A stretch of 64,000 nucleotides of DNA from Helopsaltes ochotensis (Eukaryota > Chordata > Aves > Passeriformes > Locustellidae), in contig VXBM01000284.1 in the NCBI GenBank assembly GCA_013400155.1, positions 1-64,000 of the forward strand, written 5' to 3'. Shown one piece after another: positions 13,186-26,657 of the stretch. Within the stretch, counting starts at the first letter, position 1. Each line of letters opens with the position of its first letter. The translations under genes were made by a program, and so were the position numbers. Below the pieces are notes generated by a model that saw nothing but the letters and a program-made list of their open reading frames with translations, ran no database searches and was not told the DNA's origin.

Positions 13186-13556
13186 TGTACTGCTTTCACC
13201 TGGGATAGAGTTCATTCTCTTCTTAGTAGCTCCTGCAGTGCTGTGTTTTGGATTTGTATGAGAATTATGTTAATAACACACTGAAGTTTTGGTTGTTGCT
13301 AAGTGTTTACCCTAAGTACAGGATCCTGTGCTCTGCCAGTGAGAAGCTGCACAAGATGCTGAGAGGGAGCACAGCCAGGACAGCTGACCTGAAACAGCAA
13401 AAGAGATATTCCACACCATGTCCAGTATATAAATTGGGAGAAGAGGCCCAGGACTCACATTTTTTTTCCTTTTTTACTCATCCTTCTTCCCCCTGGGGGA
13501 GGAAAGGCTGGTGAACAAACTGGTATTCACTCACCAAGTGGTGTAAAACCATGACA
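13186..13556 (+). mobile_element. ERVL-type solo LTR, shortened
   Basis: The block begins TGTACTGC and runs in the order known for the abundant avian ERVL LTR. Landmarks are GGGATAGAGTT, then GCTGTGTTTTGGATTTGT, TTAATAACACA, GGGAGCACAGCCAGGACAGC and GATATTCCA. A TATA box TATATAAA follows at 13436-13443, and the element ends AAAACCATGACA. Flanks read AAAC at 13182-13185 and 13557-13560; a fifth A may be shared with the element end. At 371 bp it is shorter than I expect for the family. It lacks an obvious polyadenylation signal, so much of R/U5 seems deleted. No internal proviral sequence adjoins it. Confidence 0.85.
13436..13443 (+). promoter_or_regulatory. TATA box of the ERVL solo LTR
   Basis: TATATAAA lies downstream of the U3-like motifs of the LTR, at the position where the retroviral promoter sits. 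Seen directly; activity is unknown. Confidence 0.6.
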
Positions 13557-16500
13557 AAACCCTTACTTTTCTTACTTCTATGGAATTTATGGATAATTAT
13601 TCCAACCAGTGACAATTTATCTCTTCCTTTGTAAAAATGTCTCTCAAATCTTTCCAGAATCTGATCACATTTCAGTGCAGTTCCTGTCTTGTGTATTGCT
13701 GTCCTTTCACCCAATAATATGGTCTTGCTGTACAACTGCAGCCATGTCTGACACTGAATACAGGAAATATTAAGAAAACATTTAAGTAGTGCTAGCTACC
13801 TTTCCAAATTTTTCAGAGAATTAAAAAAAAGTCGTTTACTCAAATGAGCACTCACACATCAATGTACATTCATTTTCAGTATTCAGAAAAAATTCCAGTG
13901 ATATACTTTACTCTATGCATGTACTCTTAGGAATATTTCCACAGTCAGGAAAGGAGTGACACCAGGCTAACCCCTCTAGCCCAAGCATTCAATATGTTCT
14001 CTTAGCTGAGGCCTTGTTATTTTTTCACTGTGTCTCTCAGCATTCCTGCACGATTATTTGCCTTGATTATTTGAAAACTTCCAAGAAGAAATTGAGAGTT
14101 AACTCTCCTAATTTCAGATTTTTAAATATAACAAATGCAGTGTGTATAACACATGCAGTGTGTATAACACATGCAGTGTGTATAACACATGTGTAGCACA
14201 CATGTAGACATCATAAGTTATGAATGACCAAATGAATCCCCTCTGTAATATTTAAATATTAAATAACACAAAAAATAAAAAACCCCCTATAAACACATAT
14301 GGACATATAATCCAAATTTCTCTACAGAGACCACTGAATGAGTCTAAACAGGACTCCGGTGTTGAGAACTTGTGCAACTGACATCTTAGGACAGTTTGTT
14401 GTCAATACAGAAACACACTCTCTGTCTTAATGGTGCCTATTTCACTCCATTACTCTTTAAAAATGTCATAAATTCCTTCTGAAAATGAAGATTTATCTCT
14501 ATTATTTTGAAATATAGTCTAAACAAACTTCTGTTGGCTCTGATTGTCATGATCTTAGAGGTCAAATAATTTTCTCAAACGAGGGTCAAACACACAAGAG
14601 AAGAGCTGCTGCATTGTCTCAGAAAAAAATGTGTTCATCTGAGGATTGCATTGGTCCTATTGTTTTTTCAGGAATAAAACCTGACTTGGTTTCCACAATA
14701 AAATCCATGGTCACAGGTCCTCACAATTACCACTCCTGTTAATTGTCATTATCTTCTCACGTCTGTCTCACATACCTTCTCACCTCACAGCCTCCACTTC
14801 TAGCTCTGAAAAAGAACAAAACAAAAAAAAAGTAACCACATTAGCAGAGCCAGAAGTTATCATCAAGTAGAATAAGGAAAAAACTCTTCTATGTCAATGC
14901 ATGTGTAATTATTCTCACGTGCAGTGAAGAAGAAGGAGAGGTAACAATGCTGGAAACTATATTTGGAAAGTTCTTTGTTAGTTTTCATATAGGTTACACT
15001 TCATGTGATTTAAAGGAAATATTTTCCCTTTTCCCTTTCCCTTCTGTGTAAAAGTAAAGATTTAAACACTTTAAAACATACATGCTACAGCAAGTAGGTC
15101 ACACGAATTCTCTGATTATAGGACTACAAAAAAGAGTTTTCCCCAATTCATTTTCAAAGTTTTTCAACAACCATTTCTGGCTTGTAAATTCTTCTTTACC
15201 CTGCCCAGCATGTAAAACCTGCAAAATATGTAGACACTCTAATATACTCAGCTTACTTCCCATCTCAGCTGAATGAGTCTCATGCCATCAATTTTGGTGA
15301 AGTCATCTTGTTTCAGGCCAGTGAATAGAAATCAAGATTTTGTATACAGGATATTTGAACATTAGAGAAAGAGGGCAATGCATTAACAGCTGATAGCTTT
15401 CTAGTACTTTTGCCTGCCCATTGATTGTACCGACAGCAAAGCTGATGAACATCTTGTTCAGGTACACTTGTTGCAAGGCTGGAAAGCCTTGGGGTGGGTA
15501 GAAATGGAGCTCTGATATAAGATCTGGCCCAGCTATTTCATCCTATGAACTTGAGTTACAGTCCTCAGCATAGAGATTAAAATCAAAATGTTCTTATTTT
15601 GGTGTTTTATCATAATTTACTGGGTTTAGAATTACACATCATATTTTTCTTACACATATTGATACAGGATTTTCTTGATTCCCAGATATTCTTCTAACTA
15701 AAGATCCTTTTTCTTCCCCTCAGTCTCCCTGCCTTGTTGTTTATTTCAATATAAAATAACAGCAAAATATTGTTTTTGTAAAAAGGCATTTCTAGGATGT
15801 ATGTTAGTTATCTTTTTTCATAGTTGCAGTTCTTGACTAGCACTAAAATTTGCTAAAACTGAGACCATTCATCTTATCAAAATCTTTATACACAAAGCTT
15901 TTTAGAGTGGCAAGGACCTCAATTTTTGAACAAAAGATAGATTTTCATGTCATTGCTTAATACTTCTGCTTACTGATCTCTTACCTGAAGCCTCCATTTA
16001 ACTTTAAGCCATGAAACATACTTTGGGAAATTCCAGTGCCTTCAAGAAAGTTTTACCTCTACAGAGCATCTGAAATAGGACATTTGAATTATTTTCTAAA
16101 GGTCTGTTTCCAAAGAATTGCCTTTTTGTACTAGTACCTTAAAAAAATCTATTTTTAACATTAAAGTTACCTGCTACCACGATGAAGTCCCAGTCTCAAT
16201 AAGGAATCAGATTTGTTCTCTATAAACAGATTTAGGGTGCCAAATTTGGCAAAGGAGAGTTTTAGCCCACCAAGAGAGTTTCTCAACCCAGCCAAATTCT
16301 AATCTGCAGTGGGGGGTAGCAGTTCTCCCTGAAATCACTCACCAAAACGACCAGTGAGCCACCAGGCTCACTTAATTCTGTTTTGGTGCATATACATGAG
16401 ACAATTTAATAGCTTTTCCAGCGTAGAAAGGGAAATATCACCATTTGCAGAAAGACAGAGGCTATGTGGCTTTTGGAGTAGCAGGGAGAAGTTAAATAGA

Positions 16501-17309
16501 CTGGGAGCTGGCTGTAGAAAGAAAGATTGGTTCTTGGATATCAGGATGAAAGGCTCAGAACTGGCAGGAGAAACTATATGTTTCTGGCAAAGGGGTCTAT
16601 AACAGCCATGAAAGAGCCTTGTGGGTGGCCCACAAAAAGGGAGGGTTACAGCTGGGTCTGAAGGAGGCTGGCAGAAGACAGTTCCTGGCTGTTAAATTTG
16701 CCAGCCTGTGTATGCTTGCAGCAAGGCAATGACCTACAGGGAGTTGTCTGGACCAACTCCACATCTATACCCCGCAGGCATTGGGATGTCTTTAGGGCTG
16801 AATGAAGCGTGATGATCTTACACTGGTGGCTAACCATTAGTATACACAGAACATGGAAAGAATTTTCCTCAGAAACAAAGGTTGAGAAAGGGTACCTTCA
16901 TTACAACATGATCAAGTGAACCCTGAGAATTCATCAGAAGTTTTTATTTAAACACTCCTATAATCCTCTAGATATTAAAATTGCACAATGACAATATGCT
17001 ATCTTTTCTAATTCTTTATTCACCTTAAAATTCTAAAGTATTTAAAAAAAAAAAAAAAAGTTAATTTAGTTATTTTTTTGCCCTACCCTCTGTGGACTTG
17101 GAGTGCAAAACAGAATTATTCTGCTAAAAACCCAAATCAACACAAAGAAATGTTAAACTATTGGAAGGCTTTTCATGTTCTTCCTCCCTTGTTAATTTGC
17201 TCATATGTATGTTAAACATGACCATATCTTTCCAAACTTTTTATGGGTTGTGTTCATTAAATTCTTTTCCTGCTGACTTTCTCTAAATTTTCTTCAACTC
17301 CATCTGTCT
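13557..17309. other. Unique non-coding DNA
   Basis: No gene is supported. It contains an 18-bp minisatellite (14135-14188), an AT palindrome near 14247-14261 (AATATTTAAATATT) and a short poly-A run (about 17044-17059). The latter has no retrotransposed sequence before it that I can identify. Open frames are short and unremarkable. Confidence 0.65.
14135..14188. repeat. 18-bp minisatellite, three copies
   Basis: Three identical head-to-tail units of ATGCAGTGTGTATAACAC (14135-14152, 14153-14170, 14171-14188) are followed by a degraded partial copy (ATGTGTAGCACAC). Perfect identity suggests recent expansion and likely length polymorphism. The unit contains partly self-complementary GTGTATAACAC. 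Confidence 0.97.
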
Positions 17310-17640
17310 TAAAATATGATGGCCCAGCTAAATAGAGTACTCCAGGCAAGTCCTCACCAGTGGCAGATACAGCAGAACAGTGACCTTCTTGACAACACAA
17401 AATGACATGTTTTTAACAACAGCATGATATATTTGATTTAGAATTAGCCTATTAAACCTTCTAACTTCTAGGCCCTTTCTCTTATTGCTGCCAATCAGTT
17501 AATGCTCTTTTCTGTGTGAAAACACCATAAGCAACATATTGAATTTCACCTTTATTGAAATTCTTGTTTTTTTGTCAGATGATTCCTCAGTTGGTCAAGA
17601 TCTTATTCAGTGAACCTTGCCTACCATTTGCACTCATTCA
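17310..17640 (-). repeat. Probable ancient CR1 fragment
   Basis: The stretch GAGTACTCCAGGCAAGTCCTCACCAG, then GCAGA and CAGTGACCTTCTTGAC, follows the order of minus-strand CR1 upstream of the well-known 3' end. Further on, TTGAATTTCACCTTTATTGAA and CAGTTGGTCAAGATCTTATTC weakly match a more internal part of the same LINE. Divergence is heavy and the ends are guesses. A different old repeat remains possible. Confidence 0.42.
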
Positions 17641-17890
17641 GTTTTTCATTAATGTTCTTTCCAAACTACCTAAAAACTATTCATTCAAGCTGTTGTTATG
17701 GAACGAATTAGCCGGATCTTTTGATATAAAGAAATTTGTTAATAACTATTTGGAAAGAAAAAAAAACCAGAAACCACCACCAAAATAAAAGATGCCGAGC
17801 CCGGGGGTCGACACCGGTGAACAGGGGACGAATGGTTTCTCTTGCCAACTGCCTCTCCCCAGTTCACGACATACTGCCAATGGAGCCTGG

Positions 17891-17898
17891 GTTTTATA
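17891..17898 (-). promoter_or_regulatory. TATA box of the CpG-rich LTR
   Basis: The plus strand reads GTTTTATA, so the minus strand reads TATAAAAC. It is followed on the minus strand by about 100 bp up to the putative LTR end. It sets the likely orientation of the element. Confidence 0.5.
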
Positions 17899-18165
17899 CT
17901 GTTTAGATGCCCTTAGGCTGAGTTTTGTAATACAGTTCTATTCAACAGTCCGGTATCGGGGTATTCACTGCCGATTCCATTCTTCTTCCTTCACGATGAA
18001 TGCTCCTTCTCGTCAGAGATGGTAATCTTCATGGGCTTACGGGAAACCCTTTGAGTTTCCATCACCGGGTCGGAGATGCCGCCCTGATGGTATCGGCCCT
18101 CGTCAGCAAGGCGATGATTGTCCTTATCTGGGCGTTAGTGTGCCATCCTGGTCCAGGAGGTGCTA

Positions 18166-18263
18166 CTTCGCCCTGTGCCTTCAAATGATAATGAAGTCTC
18201 TCTGGGAGTTTGGGCTTCGCCCTGTGTCTTCAAATGTTAATTAGGGTTCTCTCCGAGTTTGGG
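18166..18263. repeat. Two 49-bp direct repeats in LTR U3
   Basis: Units 18166-18214 and 18215-18263 both start CTTCGCCCTGTG and end GAGTTTGGG. They have the same length and about ten internal differences. Direct repeats at this place in an LTR are commonly enhancers. Here that is an inference from position only. Confidence 0.92.
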
Positions 18264-21200
18264 GTTTTGCAATCTGACTTTTACATGGGCAAGGGGTGCA
18301 GCATATATTTAGTACATTTAATACATTAATATCTTTTAACTTTCAATGACTTTTATAAAACATTATCAAGGGCATGAATTAATTCCTAGCTTCTCTTATA
18401 ACACTATTAAAATGTGTTGAATACTGAGCACATGACAGAACCCTAGGGAGTGTGACATAATAAGAAATGGTTGACAAATAGCTCTAGAGAAGATGTGAGC
18501 TTTTATCTGTGAACCTGCCAAAACCATCATGTATACCTGACTTCCTTTAGAGAAAGTGCCATATGGAAAGATCTCCAAAGCCAAAAGTCAAGACATATCC
18601 TGCTGTTGCCCCTTTATCTGTATGTGACATGACTTTCTCTGGAGAAGAAAGAAATTGCAAATTTCCCAAACTCCCAAATTTGAGAATAACTAAAACATTC
18701 TCAAAGGGTTTTGAGCTTAGGTTTTTACATCTGTTTTTCATTTTAATTATTTTAACCATAGAGAGGAACTAACTTTTTGCTCTACTTGAAGTAGAAAATA
18801 CTTCTAATTTCTCTGCTCATTACTTCCTTCCCTTTCCTGGTAAATACTCAGCTCATTCTTTCATTTCCCTTTCATTTTACTTCTAAGATATAATTAGAAG
18901 GTTTTCTTCTTGTCTGTTTTCTCTTGGTAGTCACCTAATGGAATTTAGCATTCCATTGTATGCTCTGAATCAGTTGGTTTTATAATAACAATTTTTAACA
19001 GTAATAATGTATCTAAACTAGCTCAACCTCTTGGCTCAATTGCATCATTACAGATAACTTCTACTTTTATTTATCCCCAGGGGCTTTCAGCAGATTGGCC
19101 TTTGGTTTCTTGGAAGCCAAGATATTAAGCCTATTCATTTTTGATCTATTGCATTGTTATATACTATGTGTTTCCTGACTTCACTATTTAGCCTGTTACT
19201 CAGATACTTTCATGAAGGCAGTCAGGGGAAGAGGAGATCCTTGTGTCATGAGAAGGTGGTGTCATAGATTATGGTGATTAATCATCATAAAAATCATAAG
19301 CGTGCTAAAAATGAAAACCAAAAATGTGTACGCCTTTGCAACTTTCTCCTTATGTGAAAAGAGAAGCTATGTTGAACATCTATTGGTGCACTGAAGAATT
19401 GCTTTCATTGTAAGCTAACTTCCTGCACAGTGAACTGGTCCTCTTTCTCTTCTGTTGAGATTCCCATGAGGAAGGAAAGCTGAGTGTCTTTTGTATTCTC
19501 CTGTGCCCTGAACAGAAAGCATAAGGTCTTGCCTGGCATAAAGGAGCTGAAATAAGTAGACAGTGTATGCAATGGTGGTCTCTGGGAATGGTTTCAGGAC
19601 TTTGTATTTCCTAGTTATTTTGTGCCTTTTTGTCAAAGGGTAAACATTTCAAGCTAAATTATTCAGAAGGGATTTAGGAGGTGTTTTCTTTAAGTTCTGT
19701 GGAATACAAATGTGGGGAGAAAAAGAGAAATCAAGCATCCTGCTTTGGTTTTGTGTTTTTGTTCACTGAGATCTTTGAGGAGAAGAATTGTATAGATGTC
19801 TGGGGTAATCCAGTTCCCCCCCTTCCTGAGTAGGGCTTTCATAGGAAGCCACTCCAAACCACTACTGGAAGAGGTCTATCTCAAGCTTAGTAAAAGAGAG
19901 AAAAATCCTGGCAGATGAGGGGCCGTGATAAAATCTGAGGAGACTTTGCTACTAAGACCAGTATGCTACTGACATTTCTCCAGCTAAGAGAAGACACTGA
20001 GTACTTTCCAGGAGATGGCATTATGGAAATCTGTGGTGTATTTTAGCAGTGCAATACCAGCACAAGGTTGCAAGGGCAGGGTGAATTCACTAGCCTGAAA
20101 AAAATACCTTCTTTACATATAGGTGGAGGAATGTAACTCCCTAAAGGTAGAAATTGAGGTAGAAGCCATCTGCTTCTGGATTCTCACATTGACAATACAA
20201 CATATGCATACACATAGATGCTTGTCATTTAAACAAAAACTAATTGGTAATTACTAGAACTATGGTATGCCCCAGTACACATAATCTGCATGAAGCCAGA
20301 AAAATGCTGCTTGACCCCAATACAGTGAAGCCTCCCCCAAGGACTGCTGGAAATGCCATTTTCCAGACTTGTGCTTTCTGCAGTACATGGTAGCAGATGG
20401 CCAGCCAGCCATCTCTCTGGGATATGACTGACTGTAAAACAGGGCCTTGACTTTATTCTGCCATTTTAAAGAATCAAAATTTTAAATGTATGTATTTTGA
20501 CAATATTGTGAGACTACTTATATGGAAAGTAAGAGCGGAATAAGAGTTGTTTCTTTACAAGATATTGTGGTCTCTAGAGAGGCTTGGAACTTAAGCCTTA
20601 CTTAGGCTAAGTAAACTGCTGAGCCCATGTGTCTTGATTAGGATAAATAACACTGAATGCCCTCAGTGGGGTCACCATCTTTCTCCAATATTCCCACAGT
20701 GTAGTTTGAATAGTGAAAGAAATAGTTACCCCAGAAAGCTGTGACTCTCATGGCATACTGTCCCTAGGAGAACAGAGGCTGCCTCTTTTGAGACTGGGCA
20801 TGTTTGTACTCTGGCATCCATTCATGTTGAGCATGATTCTACCTATCTATTATTATGGATTGGCCTAACCCTATGTGATACTGGAGCATGTATTTATTTT
20901 TATATATTATGTTGACTGCAGTACAGTTACTATTAATAACTGATCCCAGAACAACAAATCTGGTTCAAAGCATCGTTACAGATATTTTATAATGATACTG
21001 TCTCGTGGTTTACAAAGTTGTAGGTGGCAAGGTGCAGGCAGGCACCAGAAGTTGGGAAGGTACTGACTTTTGATACATGAGGTCCAAGTGTCCTCTGTCC
21101 TTTGTCTTCTATCTCAGCATGATCTGTGACACTTTATGTAAGGTTTTTCAAGCTAGGACATCTATTTCTGTGCAGGTTTCAGCTACATAAGTGTGAGAGA

Positions 21201-23915
21201 CTAGATTGAAACCTTCTTGACGTTAACCCCATGAAAATAAAATACTGCAAGACACCACGACTCTTCTTGGGCTTAAAATTTAGTACACACTTAAGAACCT
21301 CGCTTACCTGGAGCTTGTGAACAGGGGTCCTCCAAACCCAAATTAGCAGTAAATGTAAGGTACTTCTGACAAAATGAGCTATTGAAAGACAAAGATAAGC
21401 TTGGGGTATAGGAATGTAAATACATTTATTCTCTTTATGATATGACATATCGTAGGCTTCACAGGTGGTAACAACACTGAAAAATTTTGAAGAATGTTAG
21501 GGATGTCCTCAAGGAAACAATGTATTCCTAATTTGCATAGAAAGGGATGGAGGTAAGGAGAGAGGAAGACCTTACTGCTATGCATGATTTTCAAACCTTG
21601 AAATTATTCTCCAGAAATCAGTGGGGAGAGATGCAAGACATGAAACTTGGTTGGAGATGAGTTAGAATCACGTTTTGCTGTTTCATTTTTTACCTTTGAC
21701 ATTTTGTTTCCAGCCCTGATATTAAGAATTTAGGATTTTCTTTTGCTCAAATAAGATTTCATTAATTTTCGCCATCATCTTTCCAGTGCTATAGTTGAGG
21801 CCAAGGGAAGCTGACAAATTTGGCTCACATTCAGTCTCTGGAGGTAAAGTACGCAGGCATCAGTCTAATACTCCCCCCATGAGGTGCACTCTGAAATGGT
21901 GCTAAGTGCTCTCAGACAGGCTGGAAGGGTCAGCCAGGGCCTGGGAGTGCCAAGCACTCTATTGAAAAAGTTGTTCCTGGCAGACACAGAGAACACCCCT
22001 TCTTCCACGATCAGGTAACAAAGAAAGACCCCTCACAGCAGACTCCTAGGGAACCTTTCAAATCAGTCCATGGCTTCAAGGGGAAATGTAGCAGCTTCAG
22101 CACAGGAGAGAGGGCTGAAACTAAATTAACCAAGAGAAAATGTTGGACAGTACTGATTTATAAGACTGTGTTTGAAAAAAAAAAATTTACAAACACTTTC
22201 TGCAAAGCTGCTACTACTGTAAAATATGCAATAGATGGTGTTTTTATGAGAATTAAGAAAAGAAGCAGCTCTTTTAATCTAATAAATTCTAGGAAATCAG
22301 TTCTTTACTCAATCCTCTGACCTGAGATGCTGTAAAACACAGGTTTATTCTACCTATTTTGACAGGTATTGGAAATTATCTAGTAGTTTGCTTACTCCAG
22401 TAGACATTGCAACTATGCCATTGTTTTTATCATTTCAGTCCATAAGGCTTCTTTCTGTGCTGTCAGACTCATGCCTCAGGAAAGTTACTGGCAAAAACTA
22501 CTTGAAACTGCTTATAGCCCAGACCCAGGCTTTGGAGGAGCCCATTAATACTTAGAAGCTGGCTATCAGGGTAAAATGTTTTCAGTGAGACCTTGTGGAG
22601 ACTGTAGTCTAAAACCTGATATTCTTGTCAAGAGTTAAAAGCTAAACAGGATGGGCGAAGAGTTTCTATTTTATCCTCCAAAATAAGTGACAATGGCACT
22701 GATGTTATTTTATAGCTATTGTTGGATTCTTTTTTTAGGTTGAAAACAAAATAACCAGTGCAAAAAAAGAGAACATATTGGAAGAGGCTTATACAGGAGT
22801 GCATATCTCCTCATGTTCCCATGTCCTTAAAAATGTTTGCATTCAACTCTAATGTGAAACTAGATGTAAAGGAGAGGTAACTCAAAGGAACTGTCAGGGT
22901 ATTCAGTCCCATGTTAAAATAGTGTTAAAATAGAAACATGAACTCTGTATTTTCTAAATGCAATGATGTGAAATATTTTTATATTGTCACAAACCAGATA
23001 TCACCAATATTATTAATAAGGGTACTCTCTTTAAGACCGTATCTGATATTTTGTGTGGTAATATGAAAAAGTGCGCATTGTGCAGTAAAATAAACACCAT
23101 TGCCATTCTAAATCACGGGGACAAAAGTGGAAACCAGGCTGCAGGAAACTGCAGAATGTATTGAAAGTCCTTTTAAGTAAAGCCTTTCAGAGATTCTAAG
23201 AACTGCCAAAACAACTTCATTTAGAAGAAACGGAAAGCAACTGTGTGGAAATAAAACCCCACGATACATAGAAGAGATTTGAGTGCAGAACATAGGGCCA
23301 AAGTGATGGTAATTCTATCTTGAAATGGTAAGTATCACAAGTGAAAAGGCCTAGCAGGAAATAAGAGTGCTCCTGGTACAGGTCTTCCAAAGGTCCTAAT
23401 TAAGCAAAAGAGATTGCCCAAGAATATGAGCATCAGGAAACAGCTCCAGTAACCTGAGCTGGAGCTATGTAATTGATAAAATATTAAACTGATATTTTTA
23501 ATCCAGCAGTAGCCCAGGTTAAGTCATGAACTTGTGAGTTAAGCATGTGTTAGTGAAACATCAGAAGCTAAGTTTTACTCATGAAATATACACTTACAGA
23601 GAGGTTATCATCCACAGAGCAGGCACACACCTACTGAAAGTAGGCAGCCATGCATGCAAAATTACCTCCTGCCTGTGAGCGCAAAGGAGATACTTAGATC
23701 CCTTCTGTGTCTAATAATGGGGCTCAAAGGAGAGACAGCTTGGATACTGTGTATTGCTAATAACTGAAAAAGATGCACTGGAGCCTGCATAACTACTGTA
23801 ACAGAAAGGGTTATAGCAACGCCTGTGAGGAATACATCAGAAAAAAAAGAGAACGCTGAGCTGTGGAAAATAGTTGAAATATAGTTTTAAATATAGTTTT
23901 AGTTGAAAATAGTTG

Positions 23916-23937
23916 AAAGGCCTTCTTTAAGGCCTTT
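23916..23937. repeat. Perfect 9-bp stem, 4-base loop
   Basis: AAAGGCCTT (23916-23924), loop CTTT, AAGGCCTTT (23929-23937). It is not followed by a U-run on either strand in a context where a bacterial-type terminator would matter. In this eukaryotic setting it is simply an inverted repeat. Confidence 0.9.
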
Positions 23938-26657
23938 TATTACAATACTAATTAGACATGAGATGAACGTAAAAAATACTTTCAAATTTGTTTCAGATCA
24001 ACCTGAACTGATTTCTTTTGCTAACTTCTTTTGCTAACACAAAAAGCAGCATTAACAATATTTGGTGTTCAAGCACTTCTACATTTACAAAAAATTATTT
24101 TGTAGTTGCTTTTTTGTTGGTATTTATTTTGGTTGTTTTTTCTTTCAAAAAATGAATAAGAACTTGTCTTCTGCAAGGAATGATCAATAAATTTTTATTT
24201 TATAAAATTGAAATTCAATCCCAAAGTTCATATATTACTTTGGTAGACCTAAAACCTTTACTCTCATATGAAATTCGAATTTGGATGGAGGGACAATCTC
24301 CATTATTGAAAGCCTTTACTATTTTTCTTTCTAATTTCATATTACTAGAATTAATTCTGCCCTCCTATAAGTGGACCAATGTAGCTCTCACAGCCACAGG
24401 GTCCTGAATCAGCAAAGAACCTGTGTATGTCCTTAATGATGAGGAATCTGAGAAGACATTTGTACTTCTGCTTGAGAGCTAGGTCAACTAAAAAAAAATT
24501 AAATTAGCTCAACATCATTTCAGCATTCCTTTCCCTCTTATAACTGTGCAGTCAATTCCCTATTTTTACAGAATCCTCTCTGTCCTGTTGAGGTTCCCAT
24601 TACCACACTCTGAAGAAGTGTTTGAGGGCAGCCCATAAGCTCCCAATCTGCACTGCTGACTCCTAAACTGAGAAGTCCTCAGGGTGCTTCCGATCTCCAA
24701 GGTCTAGCTCAACACTTTTGCCACAAGTTGTTTTTATATTAGCCTTATCCTTGCCTGTCTAGACTTCTCCCCACAGTAATTATCGTGTGAATGAGATCCA
24801 GCCATATGGGCTAGATGAGACCAAAGGAAGACTCAGGTGAAGCTTGAAACTTCTGTAGCTGGATGAACCAGGATTTCTGAGCATTCCCATAGTGCAAACC
24901 TGCAGTTTGCGGAGCTGTGGACCATTCACATCCCATCATCACCCCAGTAATTAACTCCTTACATAAAAGAAACAACAGAAGATACATAATAAGATAGTAA
25001 TGGATTGTATCAGCAATTGAGGCAAATTGACTGTCACTAGGGAAAAATGAGTAAAATGAAGAACAGGAAGACAAAAATATATAAAATAAATAGTTCTTTA
25101 GCAGTCTTGGCTGCCTCTGGTGTTAAGAGTTCCCAGGACATTTTAAGAGGGCTCTTGACTGCCATACAGATTCAACAAGTTGTTCAAATGACTTCATATT
25201 CTTCCAGTTTCTTTTCACTTTTCTTTTTTCAGTTACTCGTGAATTGTAGCTAAAAACAAAAGTAAAAAGATTCCCCTTTATTTAGAGTATGCTGAAGGAA
25301 CCTCAGTTGAGGACACTGAAATCACAGCCAGATCCTGAGTCCTTTGTTAAAACCTGTTTTTGGAGAATCCTGTCCCCTGCTGCTGACTCTTTTATGTGCT
25401 GCTGCTCTTGGCAAACTGGGCCTCCTCTCCCCTTCACAGGGATACTCATCATATTCAGTCTGGGAAATCCCTGTTCCTGGAAAAGGAATGAGGCAGTCCT
25501 TGCTATCTGCCCTGCCAGCTCTATGTGTAGTTCCTATTTCTCCTCTCTGTCTATTCAAGTTCAGGTATAGAAGACTCTTCTCCTAAGCAGAAATGGTCCC
25601 TGCCTAAGTACAGGTCAGTTTAAACTGCTCTAGTCTCTAAAGCTGTTGACTGAAACTACACTGACTGACTCTTTTGGGAGATTCAACATCTAGCAAAGTT
25701 TTATCTATGAACACATAGGTTTAAGTGTCTTGATCTGAGAGTTCTAGCTTGACCTCATGAGTCTATGGCCTTCTATTTCACAACAGCTTTACTCTGACAG
25801 GTAGGACAGCCCAAGCATTTAGACCCTGTGACTGAATACTTCGAACCTTGAATTTAGAGACATATAGGCTTAGATCTGACGAGTAGCTAGTTTAGGCTGG
25901 CAGAATCTAGTCATTATTTCTGAATAATGTTACAAAATGTAAAACTGTGTATTAGAGTTATAGTAAGTAGGATTAGATGAGTTTAGAGCCAACAGAAAGA
26001 GATGCCTGTGAGACTTCTGACTGAGCAAAAGTCTGGGTGCCAACATTCAACTGAAGTTTCTTAAAGAGATAAAAAACCCTTGTATTTATTTCAAAGCCAC
26101 TCATTCAAAACTATCCCACACTGTCACAGCCATTCCATAGTGTCCATGTATAATGAACCCAGTCTAGTTGCTAAACAAGGAGGTTCAATCAAAGGCAAAT
26201 GGTCTGTTCAGCTTTCGCCCACATAGTTTTTGAAAGGAGGTCCAAGAGACACCTGTCACTGATGCTTTTCCTCATCCTTGCAAGTAAGGTCTGAGTCACA
26301 TTCACTAGAGATTGTGTGAGGGCAAAAAATTGTATCTTCCTAAGGTGTTTAATACATTTCTTCAACTTCTAGATTATCAGTCTGATAATCTTCACAGGAA
26401 ACTCAATGCACATAAAATGAATACATACACAAATGGCAGCAGCATTAGAAGAAGCAGAGTGAAAAGACTTTGAAAGAAATAATAGATTATATATGACAAA
26501 AATCTCTGTGAGTTCTGAAAAAACATTTCAAAAGACATCAGAGGAGCAGGGAAAATGAGGCCTTTTCTATCTGTTCTGACTACAACTTTAGTGAGAAAAT
26601 TTTCCCTAACACATAATAATCTTAGCAAAAAATCAGCTCTAGATCGCTAATCACCTT

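Larger units (their letters stand above)
17792..18303 (-). mobile_element. CpG-rich ERV LTR, minus strand
   Basis: A sharply bounded GC- and CpG-rich block (about 22 CpGs in 512 bp by my count, almost none in the flanks). Read on the minus strand it goes from TGCTGCACC to GGGCTCGGCA, so it has TG...CA ends with weakly matching termini. A TATA box TATAAAAC occupies 17891-17898 about 100 bp from the 3' end, as expected for U3/R/U5 order. The U3 start holds two 49-bp direct repeats (18166-18263), typical of LTR enhancers. No clear AATAAA and no matching target duplication were found (flanks AAAAGA and TATATT). The right edge is therefore uncertain. I do not recognise the family. CpG retention suggests a young insertion. 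Confidence 0.55.

Noticed and set aside
17786..18309. Target-site duplication for the CpG-rich LTR
   Set aside because: AAAAGA on the left has no matching copy after any plausible CA end on the right.
21840..22000. GC-richer stretch thought to be CR1
   Set aside because: GGCTGGAAGGGTC resembles CR1 by a few bases only and the surrounding order does not follow the element.
25289..25586. Three overlapping 80-93 codon frames on both strands
   Set aside because: Overlap in several frames reflects locally higher GC. No domain, splice context or start preference.
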